Shown here: positions 10,316 through 18,186 of the stretch, in pieces
How the letters are laid out: the number at the start of each line of letters is the position of its first letter
Position numbering within the stretch: position 1 is the stretch's first letter
Origin: Clostridium saccharobutylicum DSM 13864
GTDB lineage: Bacteria > Bacillota > Clostridia > Clostridiales > Clostridiaceae
Reading direction: 5' to 3'
Length of the DNA stretch: 64,000 nucleotides
NCBI RefSeq assembly: GCF_000473995.1
Contig: NC_022571.1
Coordinates: 4,619,416 to 4,683,415, forward strand
The notes under the pieces: model-generated
The model's input: only the letters and a program-made list of their open reading frames with translations
The model's database searches: none
What the model was told of the DNA's origin: nothing
Made by a program: the position numbers and the translations under genes

Positions 10316-10490
10316 ACTTTCTATTACTACATAATAGTATTCTATTTCCCAGTAATCATTATAAATATCAAAAGAATATAATTTCTCGTCTTCACATATT
10401 GACCATTGACTTTTAATCTTATCAATTTAATCCATTGTTATTGTATTATAAAATTTAACTTGTACATTTGTATTATTTTCACTTCTTCAT
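10281..10490 (-). pseudogene. Decayed gene fragment, unknown family
   Basis: The minus strand contains a coding-like stretch ending KNLNTIKDDNF with a Tyr/Trp/Asp-rich middle (SFDIYNDYWEIEYYYVV). An in-frame stop interrupts it near 10430, and there is no start codon with a ribosome site. Its last codons overlap the terminator of the gene to the left. It looks like the 3' remnant of a lost gene. I cannot name the family. Confidence 0.35.
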
Positions 10491-10499
10491 TTAATATAG

Positions 10500-10680
10500 A
10501 TTGAATTCTTAAAGTTATTAGTACAAAGTTATGCGTTTTTTGCTTGTCCTAATTTTATCTTAGAAGCATGCAAGAATTGGCACAACCTTGTACTTTGAAC
10601 CTTTTATTAAAAATTTCATTACCCTATGAAACAAAAATTTATGGAATTTCGGTTAACTATCCCATAAGTATGATATATAA
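10500..10680. repeat. Family B-related element, diverged
   Basis: TACAAAGTTATGCG ... GGCACAACCTTGTACTTTG form the central stem. The right end GGAATTTCGGTTAACTATCCC matches the family B end. The terminal repeats are not intact. Confidence 0.5.
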
Positions 10681-10703
10681 TTTGAACATCTCTATTAACT
10701 AAT

Positions 10704-12491
10704 TTAGTATTTTAATATATCTAATCCTTCTGCATCATATATATCAACTTCTTTTATTGATCTTAATATTTCTTTCTTCGCAAGATCAATATATCCATAT
10801 TTATAATATAATTTTCCAAGATAAAGTAATGCATATTTAGTGTTTACTAAATTTAGCAAATTAACAGCTACTTTTAATTCATCAAATTTATTATTTATAA
10901 GCAATATTTCTATAACTTCTAAAATTATATTCATATATTCTTTATCATTTTCATCCTCTGACAACATACTTGTTGATTTTTGGGTTAGTAATTTTATTAA
11001 CTCAGAATATACCCCTAAATACTTTTTATCATAATTAGATAAATTCTTTTCATTAAAACTATTTATTATAAATAATGCATCTTCATATCTATTTAGTAAT
11101 GCAAAACTTAAAACTTTATACATAGACAAAATTATATAATTTGAGCTTTTTTTATCAGTATAATTTATACTAGTACATTCTTTAAAATCGCCAGTTCTTA
11201 TAAGACATCTTGATTTTAGCATGATTGTATTTTCAGTAGCACTTACTGATTCTTCATATTCTTTTATATATTCTAATGCTATGTTGTAATATCCAATATA
11301 ATAAAATAAATCAGCAATAGTTCCATAATGAATCTTTTTGTCTTCTGGGAAAAACTCTTCTATTATTCTTTTCATCTCTTCAAGTGATACATTTTGTGCT
11401 TTTAATGCATTTGCTATATCATATAAAGGTTCAATATAATCAGGTTTTGATTTCAAGGCATCAACATAATAATTATAAGCAGTATAATAATCCCTATATT
11501 TCATATAGACTTTACCTAACTCATAATAAGCTCTATAACTCCATGTTCCAAATATAAATTTCAATTCAGAAGGCGGTTCACCAAGTTCAATACACTTTTT
11601 CAATGCTTTTATTTGAAGAGTAGGTCTATCAAGCTCTTTCCAAACAATTGATTCATAAAAATAATAATCTGTACATTTTGGATAATTTGAATTCCCTATA
11701 CTTATAAATTTTAAAGCTTCATCATATTTTTTTAATATTAAATTAGAAACAATTATTCGTAATATCAACAAAGAACCAAAACCTATATCTGGAGTAAAAT
11801 TTTCATAAGCCTTATAATAACATTCCAACGCTTTATTTGTATCATCTTCTGCCCCATATTCATTTCCCAAATTAAAATAAGCAAATTTATTATTAGGATC
11901 TTTTTTAATTTGTTCATTCAAAATAGGTATATTTCTATTTCTTTTATCTTTAGAAATGATTCTTTTATCAAGGTATCCATAATGATATATTTTTATATCA
12001 TTGCAAACAGCATTATACTCTCCATTTACTCTAATTAATTGATTATGAACTTCTCCTTCATAATGAATACCACGATAATTTTTAAATAACCGTGGATTTA
12101 AATTTACAGCAATATTACCATTTTCTATGACACTTCCATAGTAACTTAATGTCTCGAAATGATAAATTGCTTTTTCATCTAATTCCATATCTAGTAATGC
12201 TTTAAATGCTTCTCTTCCCTCTAAACTTAACTCATCATCTGCATCTAATATGAATATCCAATCTTTTGTGGCATATTTTAAAGATTCATTTCTAGCTTCA
12301 CTAAAATTATTATTCCATTTAAAGTAATAAATTTTTGCACCATAACTTTTAGCAATTTCTACTGTTTTATCTGTAGAACCTGTATCAACTACTATTATTT
12401 CATCAACAATATCTTTAATACTTTTAAGACATTTGGGTAAATATTCTTCTTCATTTTTTACAATCATACATAAACTTACTTGATTCTTCAT
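10704..12491 (-). CDS. GT2 glycosyltransferase with C-terminal TPR array
   Basis: A 595-residue protein. Residues 1 to about 240 are a GT-A fold glycosyltransferase: CMIVKNEE, VVDTGSTDKT, and the metal-binding LDADDE near residue 82. Residues about 190-590 are helical repeats of TPR type (for example FAYFNLGNEYGAEDDTNKAL). Such SunS-like enzymes often glycosylate proteins or peptides in Firmicutes. It is the last gene of the glycan block, 53 bp after the sugar-dehydrogenase gene and separated from the upstream five-gene operon by a terminator. The acceptor is unknown. A spore-surface protein is a reasonable inference from the neighbours. Confidence 0.85.
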   Translation of the reverse strand: MKNQVSLCMIVKNEEEYLPKCLKSIKDIVDEIIVVDTGSTDKTVEIAKSYGAKIYYFKWNNNFSEARNESLKYATKDWIFILDADDELSLEGREAFKALLDMELDEKAIYHFETLSYYGSVIENGNIAVNLNPRLFKNYRGIHYEGEVHNQLIRVNGEYNAVCNDIKIYHYGYLDKRIISKDKRNRNIPILNEQIKKDPNNKFAYFNLGNEYGAEDDTNKALECYYKAYENFTPDIGFGSLLILRIIVSNLILKKYDEALKFISIGNSNYPKCTDYYFYESIVWKELDRPTLQIKALKKCIELGEPPSELKFIFGTWSYRAYYELGKVYMKYRDYYTAYNYYVDALKSKPDYIEPLYDIANALKAQNVSLEEMKRIIEEFFPEDKKIHYGTIADLFYYIGYYNIALEYIKEYEESVSATENTIMLKSRCLIRTGDFKECTSINYTDKKSSNYIILSMYKVLSFALLNRYEDALFIINSFNEKNLSNYDKKYLGVYSELIKLLTQKSTSMLSEDENDKEYMNIILEVIEILLINNKFDELKVAVNLLNLVNTKYALLYLGKLYYKYGYIDLAKKEILRSIKEVDIYDAEGLDILKY

Positions 12492-12544
12492 GAAATCCTC
12501 CTATCTTATGGAATATATTTAATGAGATAGACACTTTTAGTATC

Positions 12545-13861
12545 TTATAGTAATTCAATATTATCTTTATTTTGAACATTTTTAGTTGCATTTCTTGTAT
12601 CAAATATGAATATAGAATTCTCTTGAATAAAGCTATAATTATATTTTTTATGGGCAGTAGTTATAACAACTAAATCTGCATTCCTTAATACTTCCTGTGT
12701 CAATTTTATTCCATAATGCTCTTTGCCTTTATACATATAAGATGATATATATGGATCATAAAATTCTACTTCTGAACCTTGTTTTTGAAAATTTTCTATT
12801 ATCTTAAGCGCAGGACTTTCTCGATAATCGTCTATATCACTTTTATAGGCTATTCCTAATATCAAGATATTTGCTTTATTTAAAGCTTTATTAAATTTAT
12901 TCAATATACTAGCAGCTCTTTGCACTATATATTGAGGCATAAAATTATTAATTTCCCCTGAGGTTTCTATAAGTCTTGTGTGATAATCATATTCTCGAGC
13001 TTTCCAGGTTAAATAATATGGGTCCAATGGTATACAATGTCCGCCAAGCCCGGGACCTGGATAAAATGCTTGAAAACCATAAGGCTTAGTTTTTGCTGCT
13101 TCTATAACCTCCCAAATATTTATATTCATCTTATTACATATAACTGCCATTTCATTAATTAATCCAATATTTATATTTCTATAAGTATTTTCAAGAATTT
13201 TTTCCATTTCAGCTACTCTTGGAGTAGATACTTCAAAAATTTCGCTGTTTAAAACATTCCTATATAATGTTGCTGCTATTTCCGTGCTATTTCTCCCTAC
13301 TCCTCCGACTACCTTTGCTGTATTAGCAGTATGATATATTGAATTTCCAGGATCCACCCTTTCAGGTGAAAATGCTAAGTAAAAATCTTTTTCACACTTT
13401 AAACCAGACATTTTCTCTAATGTAGGTAATACTAATTCTTCAGTAGTTCCTGGATAAGTTGTACTTTCAAGAATTACGAGCATCCCTTCATGCAAGTACT
13501 TTCCAACTGATTCTGTAGATTCTTTAACATAGCTTATGTCAGGTTGTTGATACTTATCTAATGGAGTAGGAACACAAATTAATATTACATCTGTGTCTTT
13601 CAAAAACTTAATTTCATTACTCGCTTTTAATCTTCTATTTTCAATTACAAACTTTAGTTCTTCATTCATAACATCACTGATATAATTTTCTCCATTATTA
13701 ATCATATTAACTTTCTTCTCTTGAATATCAAATCCCAATACTTTATATCCACCTTTTGCAAATTCAACTGCCAAAGGTAAGCCTACATATCCTAATCCAA
13801 CAATACCTACAGTTGCTGTTTTATTATTAATCTTATAGATTAAGTTATCCTTATTTAACAT
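12545..13861 (-). CDS. UDP-N-acetylhexosamine 6-dehydrogenase (WbpA/WecC-like)
   Basis: A 438-residue cytoplasmic enzyme that oxidises C6 of a UDP-HexNAc to the uronic acid in two NAD+-dependent steps. It has the Rossmann motif GLGYVGLPLA (22-31), the substrate motif SPERVDPGN (165-173) and the catalytic Cys276 in GLGGHCIPLDP. The SPERVDPGN and GGHCIPLDPYY forms point to the UDP-GlcNAc/UDP-ManNAc dehydrogenase group rather than UDP-glucose dehydrogenase. It precedes the GT2-TPR gene and probably shares its transcript. Its product would be a donor for the glycan made by this block. Confidence 0.88.
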   Translation of the reverse strand: MLNKDNLIYKINNKTATVGIVGLGYVGLPLAVEFAKGGYKVLGFDIQEKKVNMINNGENYISDVMNEELKFVIENRRLKASNEIKFLKDTDVILICVPTPLDKYQQPDISYVKESTESVGKYLHEGMLVILESTTYPGTTEELVLPTLEKMSGLKCEKDFYLAFSPERVDPGNSIYHTANTAKVVGGVGRNSTEIAATLYRNVLNSEIFEVSTPRVAEMEKILENTYRNINIGLINEMAVICNKMNINIWEVIEAAKTKPYGFQAFYPGPGLGGHCIPLDPYYLTWKAREYDYHTRLIETSGEINNFMPQYIVQRAASILNKFNKALNKANILILGIAYKSDIDDYRESPALKIIENFQKQGSEVEFYDPYISSYMYKGKEHYGIKLTQEVLRNADLVVITTAHKKYNYSFIQENSIFIFDTRNATKNVQNKDNIELL

Positions 13862-13897
13862 CTAATTCTCCCCTAGTTAGTCAATTTTTTTCAGTTA

Positions 13898-13933
13898 AGG
13901 CAAATGAATTTGTTATTTATTTGAATGTGCCTA
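13898..13933. repeat. Family A repeat, short degenerate copy
   Basis: AGGCAAATGAATTTG ... TTGAATGTGCCT, 36 bp, directly upstream of the dehydrogenase gene. Only the terminal inverted repeats remain. Confidence 0.5.
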
Positions 13934-13998
13934 AGTTCAATAATATAATATGTTTTTCTTACTAATTAGTTCTTTAATTTTGCAATAATAAAAAAATA

Positions 13999-14052
13999 AA
14001 AATGAGATAACATATACTGAAGAAAAAGTATATGTTATCTCATTCCTATTTT
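13999..14052. terminator. Strong bidirectional terminator between glycan transcription units
   Basis: A 17-bp perfect stem (AATGAGATAACATATAC and complement) with a 10-base loop, flanked by A/T-rich tracts on both sides. On the minus strand it should end the operon that starts at 20693. Confidence 0.85.
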
Positions 14053-14074
14053 TTCTTATTACTTAACTGTTATT

Positions 14075-14155
14075 CTATAGTTTAGCTGGATTTCTAACAA
14101 CCACAATATTACTATCGAAATTTTTAACTACTACTACATCATTTATATTTACATA
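14075..14155 (-). pseudogene. Remnant of a hexapeptide-acyltransferase C-terminus
   Basis: A 26-codon open stretch after a stop reads ...NDVVVVKNFDSN, then IVVVRNPAKL and stop. The ending VVxxNPAKL is the usual C-terminus of left-handed beta-helix acyltransferases. No upstream domain is present in frame. It lies immediately downstream of the intact LpxD-like gene and looks like the tail of a deleted or degraded second acyltransferase. Confidence 0.4.
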
Positions 14156-14188
14156 TTAACTCTATAACTGCACATAAAATTATACAAT

Positions 14189-15079
14189 TCATCTTATACT
14201 CTTAATAAATTTAATAAATTTGCTATGTTCTATTGCAAAATTTCCTGAAACAGCACTTCCATCTGCTATATTGGTAGTAACAACAGCTCCTATTTTAATA
14301 CTCGCATTATTGCCAACAATAAGTCCATTTGATATAGTTACACTTACCCCAATCCAGCAATCATTTCCAATAATTGAACTTCCACCAATTAATGCATTAG
14401 CTGCAATTAAACATCTTTTCCCAACCTTTGCTCCATGTCCTACATGTACTAAATTATCAATTTTGGTTTCTTCCCCAATTATAGTATTATCCCATGGAAA
14501 CATTGCTTTATCAATACAGGTATTGTATTGCACCTCAACATTCCTACCTATTTCTACCCCACCACAATGCTCAATAAAAAAGGTTCTTCCTTCTTTATTA
14601 AACTGAAATCCTTCACCTCCTAGTATAACTCCAGACCTAATTACTGCATCATCCAATATTTTAACATTTTCTCTAATAATAACATTTTCCTCTATAGTTA
14701 CATTATTACCAATAATGACATTCTTTCTACTTATACCTTTCCTATCACGTATTATACAATTATCTCCTATAATAGTCTCAAACTCTTCTTTATTATATAA
14801 GTTAAGATCCCTGCATAAACAATTATGGATTAAGTAAAAACTTAAACGTGGATTATCTGATAAACAAATTCCATATTTATCAGGAAGTATTTTAGCTATC
14901 TTAGCATCACATATTATACAAGTTACAGATTCTGATAATGTGTGTATATATTTTTCATCATTAATAAATGTTAAAATCCTACTTTTCGTCTTAGAGCTTG
15001 AATAATCAAGATTATCAAATTCTCCATCATTATAAATACTAATATTCTCTATTTTATTAACTAATTCAGATAATTTCAT
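14189..15079 (-). CDS. LpxD-like sugar N-acyltransferase (hexapeptide repeat)
   Basis: A 296-residue protein. After about 95 N-terminal residues (uridine-binding-like domain), residues about 100-275 form a left-handed beta-helix of hexapeptide repeats (IIGDNC, VIIGNNVTI, VIGNDCWIG type). The motif GGEGFQF (154-160) and the catalytic-type histidines in VHVGHG (211-216) are as in LpxD. A Gram-positive has no lipid A, so the likely job is acylating an amino sugar on a nucleotide carrier. That fits the aminotransferase encoded two genes upstream. It is the last gene of the five-gene operon, 18 bp after the preceding stop. Confidence 0.82.
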   Translation of the reverse strand: MKLSELVNKIENISIYNDGEFDNLDYSSSKTKSRILTFINDEKYIHTLSESVTCIICDAKIAKILPDKYGICLSDNPRLSFYLIHNCLCRDLNLYNKEEFETIIGDNCIIRDRKGISRKNVIIGNNVTIEENVIIRENVKILDDAVIRSGVILGGEGFQFNKEGRTFFIEHCGGVEIGRNVEVQYNTCIDKAMFPWDNTIIGEETKIDNLVHVGHGAKVGKRCLIAANALIGGSSIIGNDCWIGVSVTISNGLIVGNNASIKIGAVVTTNIADGSAVSGNFAIEHSKFIKFIKSIR

Positions 15080-15097
15080 TTTTTACCTTCCTCATAC

Positions 15098-16135
15098 TTA
15101 TAAAAATTCTTGACACAATTTATTTCTAATCTGTTTTTTACTATTTTTATACATGATTTCTCCAACTTTAAGCCCCGCACAATGTAAATCAATTATTGGT
15201 TTTGGTCCTAAATATGCCAAGGTTTTTCCCATTCTATAATTTCCTACTTCATAATCTGGATAAAAATTTATACAGTTTTCTTTTAAATCGTCAATATCCA
15301 CTATCCCAGCATACTGTACCACTGTTATAAAATTTGACAATGCTTTTAATTTCTTTGATGTTATTTCCGAATTATTTTTGCCTATAAAACATTTTTCTGA
15401 AGTATAATCTGCCACAATTAAAGCATCTGCATTTACTAATAAATGATGGTTTTCTTCTAATAAATTTCTTATCACCACTACATCTGATGACAATTTTGAT
15501 AATGTAGTATATATCCTCTGTCCAAAATTATCATTACTTACAATTACAATCTTACTTTTATAAATCTCTATGCCCACATCAAATAACATTTTTATTGCAA
15601 GTGGGCCACTAAATTTAAATGTATCTAATCCTGGATAATTTTCATTTGTTCCCATTACATTAATAGCTTTTTGTCTGCAATAATTTATATCTATATCGTC
15701 ATTTCTTAATTCCCATGTTTCACACATATATGGAATCACTGCATTCTCTTTCATCATATCTATTGTTTCTTTATCAATAGGTCTTACAAAACCTAAATTA
15801 GTTACTATATCAGCTTCATTAATATTCATCTTATCAAACACTACATCTATTTTATCTGCAACATCACAAAGCTCAGCAAATAGCATTGTTTTCTTTTTCA
15901 CCTCATCTTTAGATGCATACTTTGAATCTTTAGTTATTGCATACACTTTTTTAGCCCCAGCCATTGCTGCTATTATAGGCGTATATAGAAACTCACCACA
16001 TGCAGCCTCAGTAAAAACTATAATTCCATTTAAATTCAATTTGGTAAATTTTATTGCTTTGTATATTAGATTAATACTTCTCTTTGGATTTATCATTCCA
16101 TTTTCTTTGAAATACGTTATTATATTATTATTCAT
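15098..16135 (-). CDS. Unknown Rossmann-like protein of the glycan operon
   Basis: A 345-residue soluble protein overlapping the aminotransferase gene by 8 bp, so translationally coupled. Two nucleotide-binding-like patterns are visible: GIIVFTEAACGEFLYTPIIA (about 37-56) and KIVIVSNDNFGQRIYTTL (about 194-211). The second resembles the NAD domain of SAH-hydrolase-like or shikimate-dehydrogenase-like folds. The end holds PIIDLHCAGLKVGEIMYKN. No catalytic motif lets me assign a reaction. Its place between aminotransferase and acyltransferase suggests a step in, or regulation of, amino-sugar synthesis. Confidence 0.7.
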   Translation of the reverse strand: MNNNIITYFKENGMINPKRSINLIYKAIKFTKLNLNGIIVFTEAACGEFLYTPIIAAMAGAKKVYAITKDSKYASKDEVKKKTMLFAELCDVADKIDVVFDKMNINEADIVTNLGFVRPIDKETIDMMKENAVIPYMCETWELRNDDIDINYCRQKAINVMGTNENYPGLDTFKFSGPLAIKMLFDVGIEIYKSKIVIVSNDNFGQRIYTTLSKLSSDVVVIRNLLEENHHLLVNADALIVADYTSEKCFIGKNNSEITSKKLKALSNFITVVQYAGIVDIDDLKENCINFYPDYEVGNYRMGKTLAYLGPKPIIDLHCAGLKVGEIMYKNSKKQIRNKLCQEFL

Positions 16136-17231
16136 TTAATATTTTCTCCAATTCTGACACAATATAAATTATCTCTTTCGAACAAATATTGTTATGCATA
16201 GGTAATGCCATTCCATGCTTATGAGCATATATGGAATTGTAAAATTGGCAATTTTCATACCCATATTTCTCTTTATAGTAAGGCTCTTCATGTACAGAAT
16301 AAGCGCCAAAATTAGTTTCTATTCCTTTATCTTTTAACTTGCTAATTAATTTATCTCTGTCAATTCTTTTATCTAAAAGTATATGATATGTTTGCCAAAC
16401 ATGTTTTTCATAACTTTTTTCTTCTGGCAATGTTACAAACTTCACATTTTTAAGTAAATTATTATACTTCTTTGCTACTTCAATTCTTCTCTCATTTATT
16501 AATTCTAATTTTTTCATTTGTACTGTTCCAATAGCTCCTTGGATATTTGTCATTCTATAATTTAAACCTGCCTGTACAAATCTTATTTTTCCATTTTTAT
16601 AGTTCAGTCCATGATTTCTGAGTATTCTAATACTTTCTGCTAATTTAGAATTGTTTGTAACTACAATTCCACCTTCACCCGTTGTTATAGCTTTTCTTGG
16701 ATGAAGACTAAAACAACCAATATCTCCAATCGTTCCGACCTTTTTCCCTTTATATTCCGCTCCAAGTGCACAAGCAGCATCTTCTATAACTTTTAAATTA
16801 TATTTTTTAGCTATAGCCACTATTTTATCCATATCTGCTGGCTGTCCAAATTCATGAACAGGTATTATTGCTTTTGTTTTATCAGTAATTGCATTTTCTA
16901 TTTTATCTGTATCTATACATAGACTATCTAGTTTAATATCTACAAACTTAGTTGTAGCACCTACAATTTCTACTACATTAGCTGTTGCTGGAAAAGTAAA
17001 ATCAGGCACTATAACTTCATCATTTGCCTTTATTCCAATGGCAAGCAAAGCTAAATGCAATGCAGCAGTTCCACTGCTAACAGCAAAGCAATATTTAGCA
17101 TTTAAATATTCTTTTAATTGATTTTCAAATTCTTCTACTTTATCTCCTTGCACCAAATATTTTGAATCAAAAACTTTTTTTATTTCATCCAATTCTTCCT
17201 GTCCTATATCCGGAGAAGCTAGTTTAATCAT
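16128..17231 (-). CDS. DegT/DnrJ/EryC1 sugar aminotransferase
   Basis: A 367-residue PLP enzyme that transfers an amino group from glutamate to a keto-sugar nucleotide. It shows the family motifs SSGTAALHLAL (52-62), the cofactor-contacting EDAACALGAEYKG (150-162) and the PLP lysine Lys180 in SLHPRKAITTGEGG. Length is normal. It overlaps the epimerase gene upstream by 8 bp and the next gene downstream by 8 bp. The dehydratase or epimerase upstream would supply its keto substrate. The amino product would be acylated by the LpxD-like enzyme. Confidence 0.92.
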   Translation of the reverse strand: MIKLASPDIGQEELDEIKKVFDSKYLVQGDKVEEFENQLKEYLNAKYCFAVSSGTAALHLALLAIGIKANDEVIVPDFTFPATANVVEIVGATTKFVDIKLDSLCIDTDKIENAITDKTKAIIPVHEFGQPADMDKIVAIAKKYNLKVIEDAACALGAEYKGKKVGTIGDIGCFSLHPRKAITTGEGGIVVTNNSKLAESIRILRNHGLNYKNGKIRFVQAGLNYRMTNIQGAIGTVQMKKLELINERRIEVAKKYNNLLKNVKFVTLPEEKSYEKHVWQTYHILLDKRIDRDKLISKLKDKGIETNFGAYSVHEEPYYKEKYGYENCQFYNSIYAHKHGMALPMHNNICSKEIIYIVSELEKILNE

Positions 17232-18186
17232 TTAAAACACCTCTATACCACTTAATTGTTCTTTCTAACCCCTCATCTAAATCATATTTAGGTACAAATT
17301 TCAAAATCTCTTTAGCTTTTTCTATGCTTGGACTTCTCAGTTCTATATCCACATAATTTTTTGGTACATAAACAATTTCAGATTTAGACTTTGCTATTCT
17401 CTTTATTAATTTTGCAAGCATGGCTATAGTAATAGTTCCTCTTGGATTTCCAATATTAAATGCTTGTCCTATTGCTCTCTCATTATCTAAACATAACATT
17501 ACTCCATTTATAAAATCATCAATATAACACCAAGATCGTATTTGATTTCCTTCGCCATGAATTTGTATCTGCTCATTTTTGATAGCTCTTACAACAAATT
17601 GATGAATCGCACCTTCACCAACCTGGCCATCTCCATATATATTAAAAGGCCTTATTGTTACTATTGGAAGTTCATACTCCTTATAAAAACTATACGCTAA
17701 ATGTTCTCCTGCAAGTTTTGATACCGAGTAAGTCCATCTTGCTTCTCCTACAGGAGCTAAATTTGTTGTATGTGCTTCATCAACTTTATATGCATAAGAT
17801 CCAAATATCTCCGAAGTTGAGAAATCTATAAATCTTTCTATTTTTTGATCCTTTAATGCTTCAAGAATATTATAAGTTCCAATCATATTAACCTTCATAG
17901 TGCTCACTGGATTTTTTATAACAGTATCTATTCCTGCAATCGCAGCTAAATGAATTACTATGTTAGGTTTAAATTCTTCTATGGCATGTTTTAAAAAATT
18001 AAAATTTAAAATATCGCCCTTAACTAATTTTATATTATCTTTATTTAATAAATTTGTATTTTTAATCGAATTTCTTTTTAAATTATCATATATTAACAAT
18101 TCATTATTACTGCTAAGCTTTTCACACAACTTTGTGCCTATAAAGCCTGCACCACCTGTTAGAAATATTTTTTTACTTTTTATCAT
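17224..18186 (-). CDS. NAD-dependent epimerase/dehydratase (extended SDR)
   Basis: A 320-residue protein with the Rossmann glycine motif GGAGFIG (11-17), the Ser/Tyr/Lys catalytic set in FSTSEIFG and YSVSK (Tyr153, Lys157), and RPFNIYGDGQ. It acts on a nucleotide sugar, as a 4-epimerase or 4,6-dehydratase; the FSTSEIFG strand is common in dehydratase-like members. The ATG overlaps the stop of the two-module glycosyltransferase by 4 bp (ATGA type). With the aminotransferase and acyltransferase it outlines a pathway to an N-acylated amino sugar. Confidence 0.88.
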   Translation of the reverse strand: MIKSKKIFLTGGAGFIGTKLCEKLSSNNELLIYDNLKRNSIKNTNLLNKDNIKLVKGDILNFNFLKHAIEEFKPNIVIHLAAIAGIDTVIKNPVSTMKVNMIGTYNILEALKDQKIERFIDFSTSEIFGSYAYKVDEAHTTNLAPVGEARWTYSVSKLAGEHLAYSFYKEYELPIVTIRPFNIYGDGQVGEGAIHQFVVRAIKNEQIQIHGEGNQIRSWCYIDDFINGVMLCLDNERAIGQAFNIGNPRGTITIAMLAKLIKRIAKSKSEIVYVPKNYVDIELRSPSIEKAKEILKFVPKYDLDEGLERTIKWYRGVLND

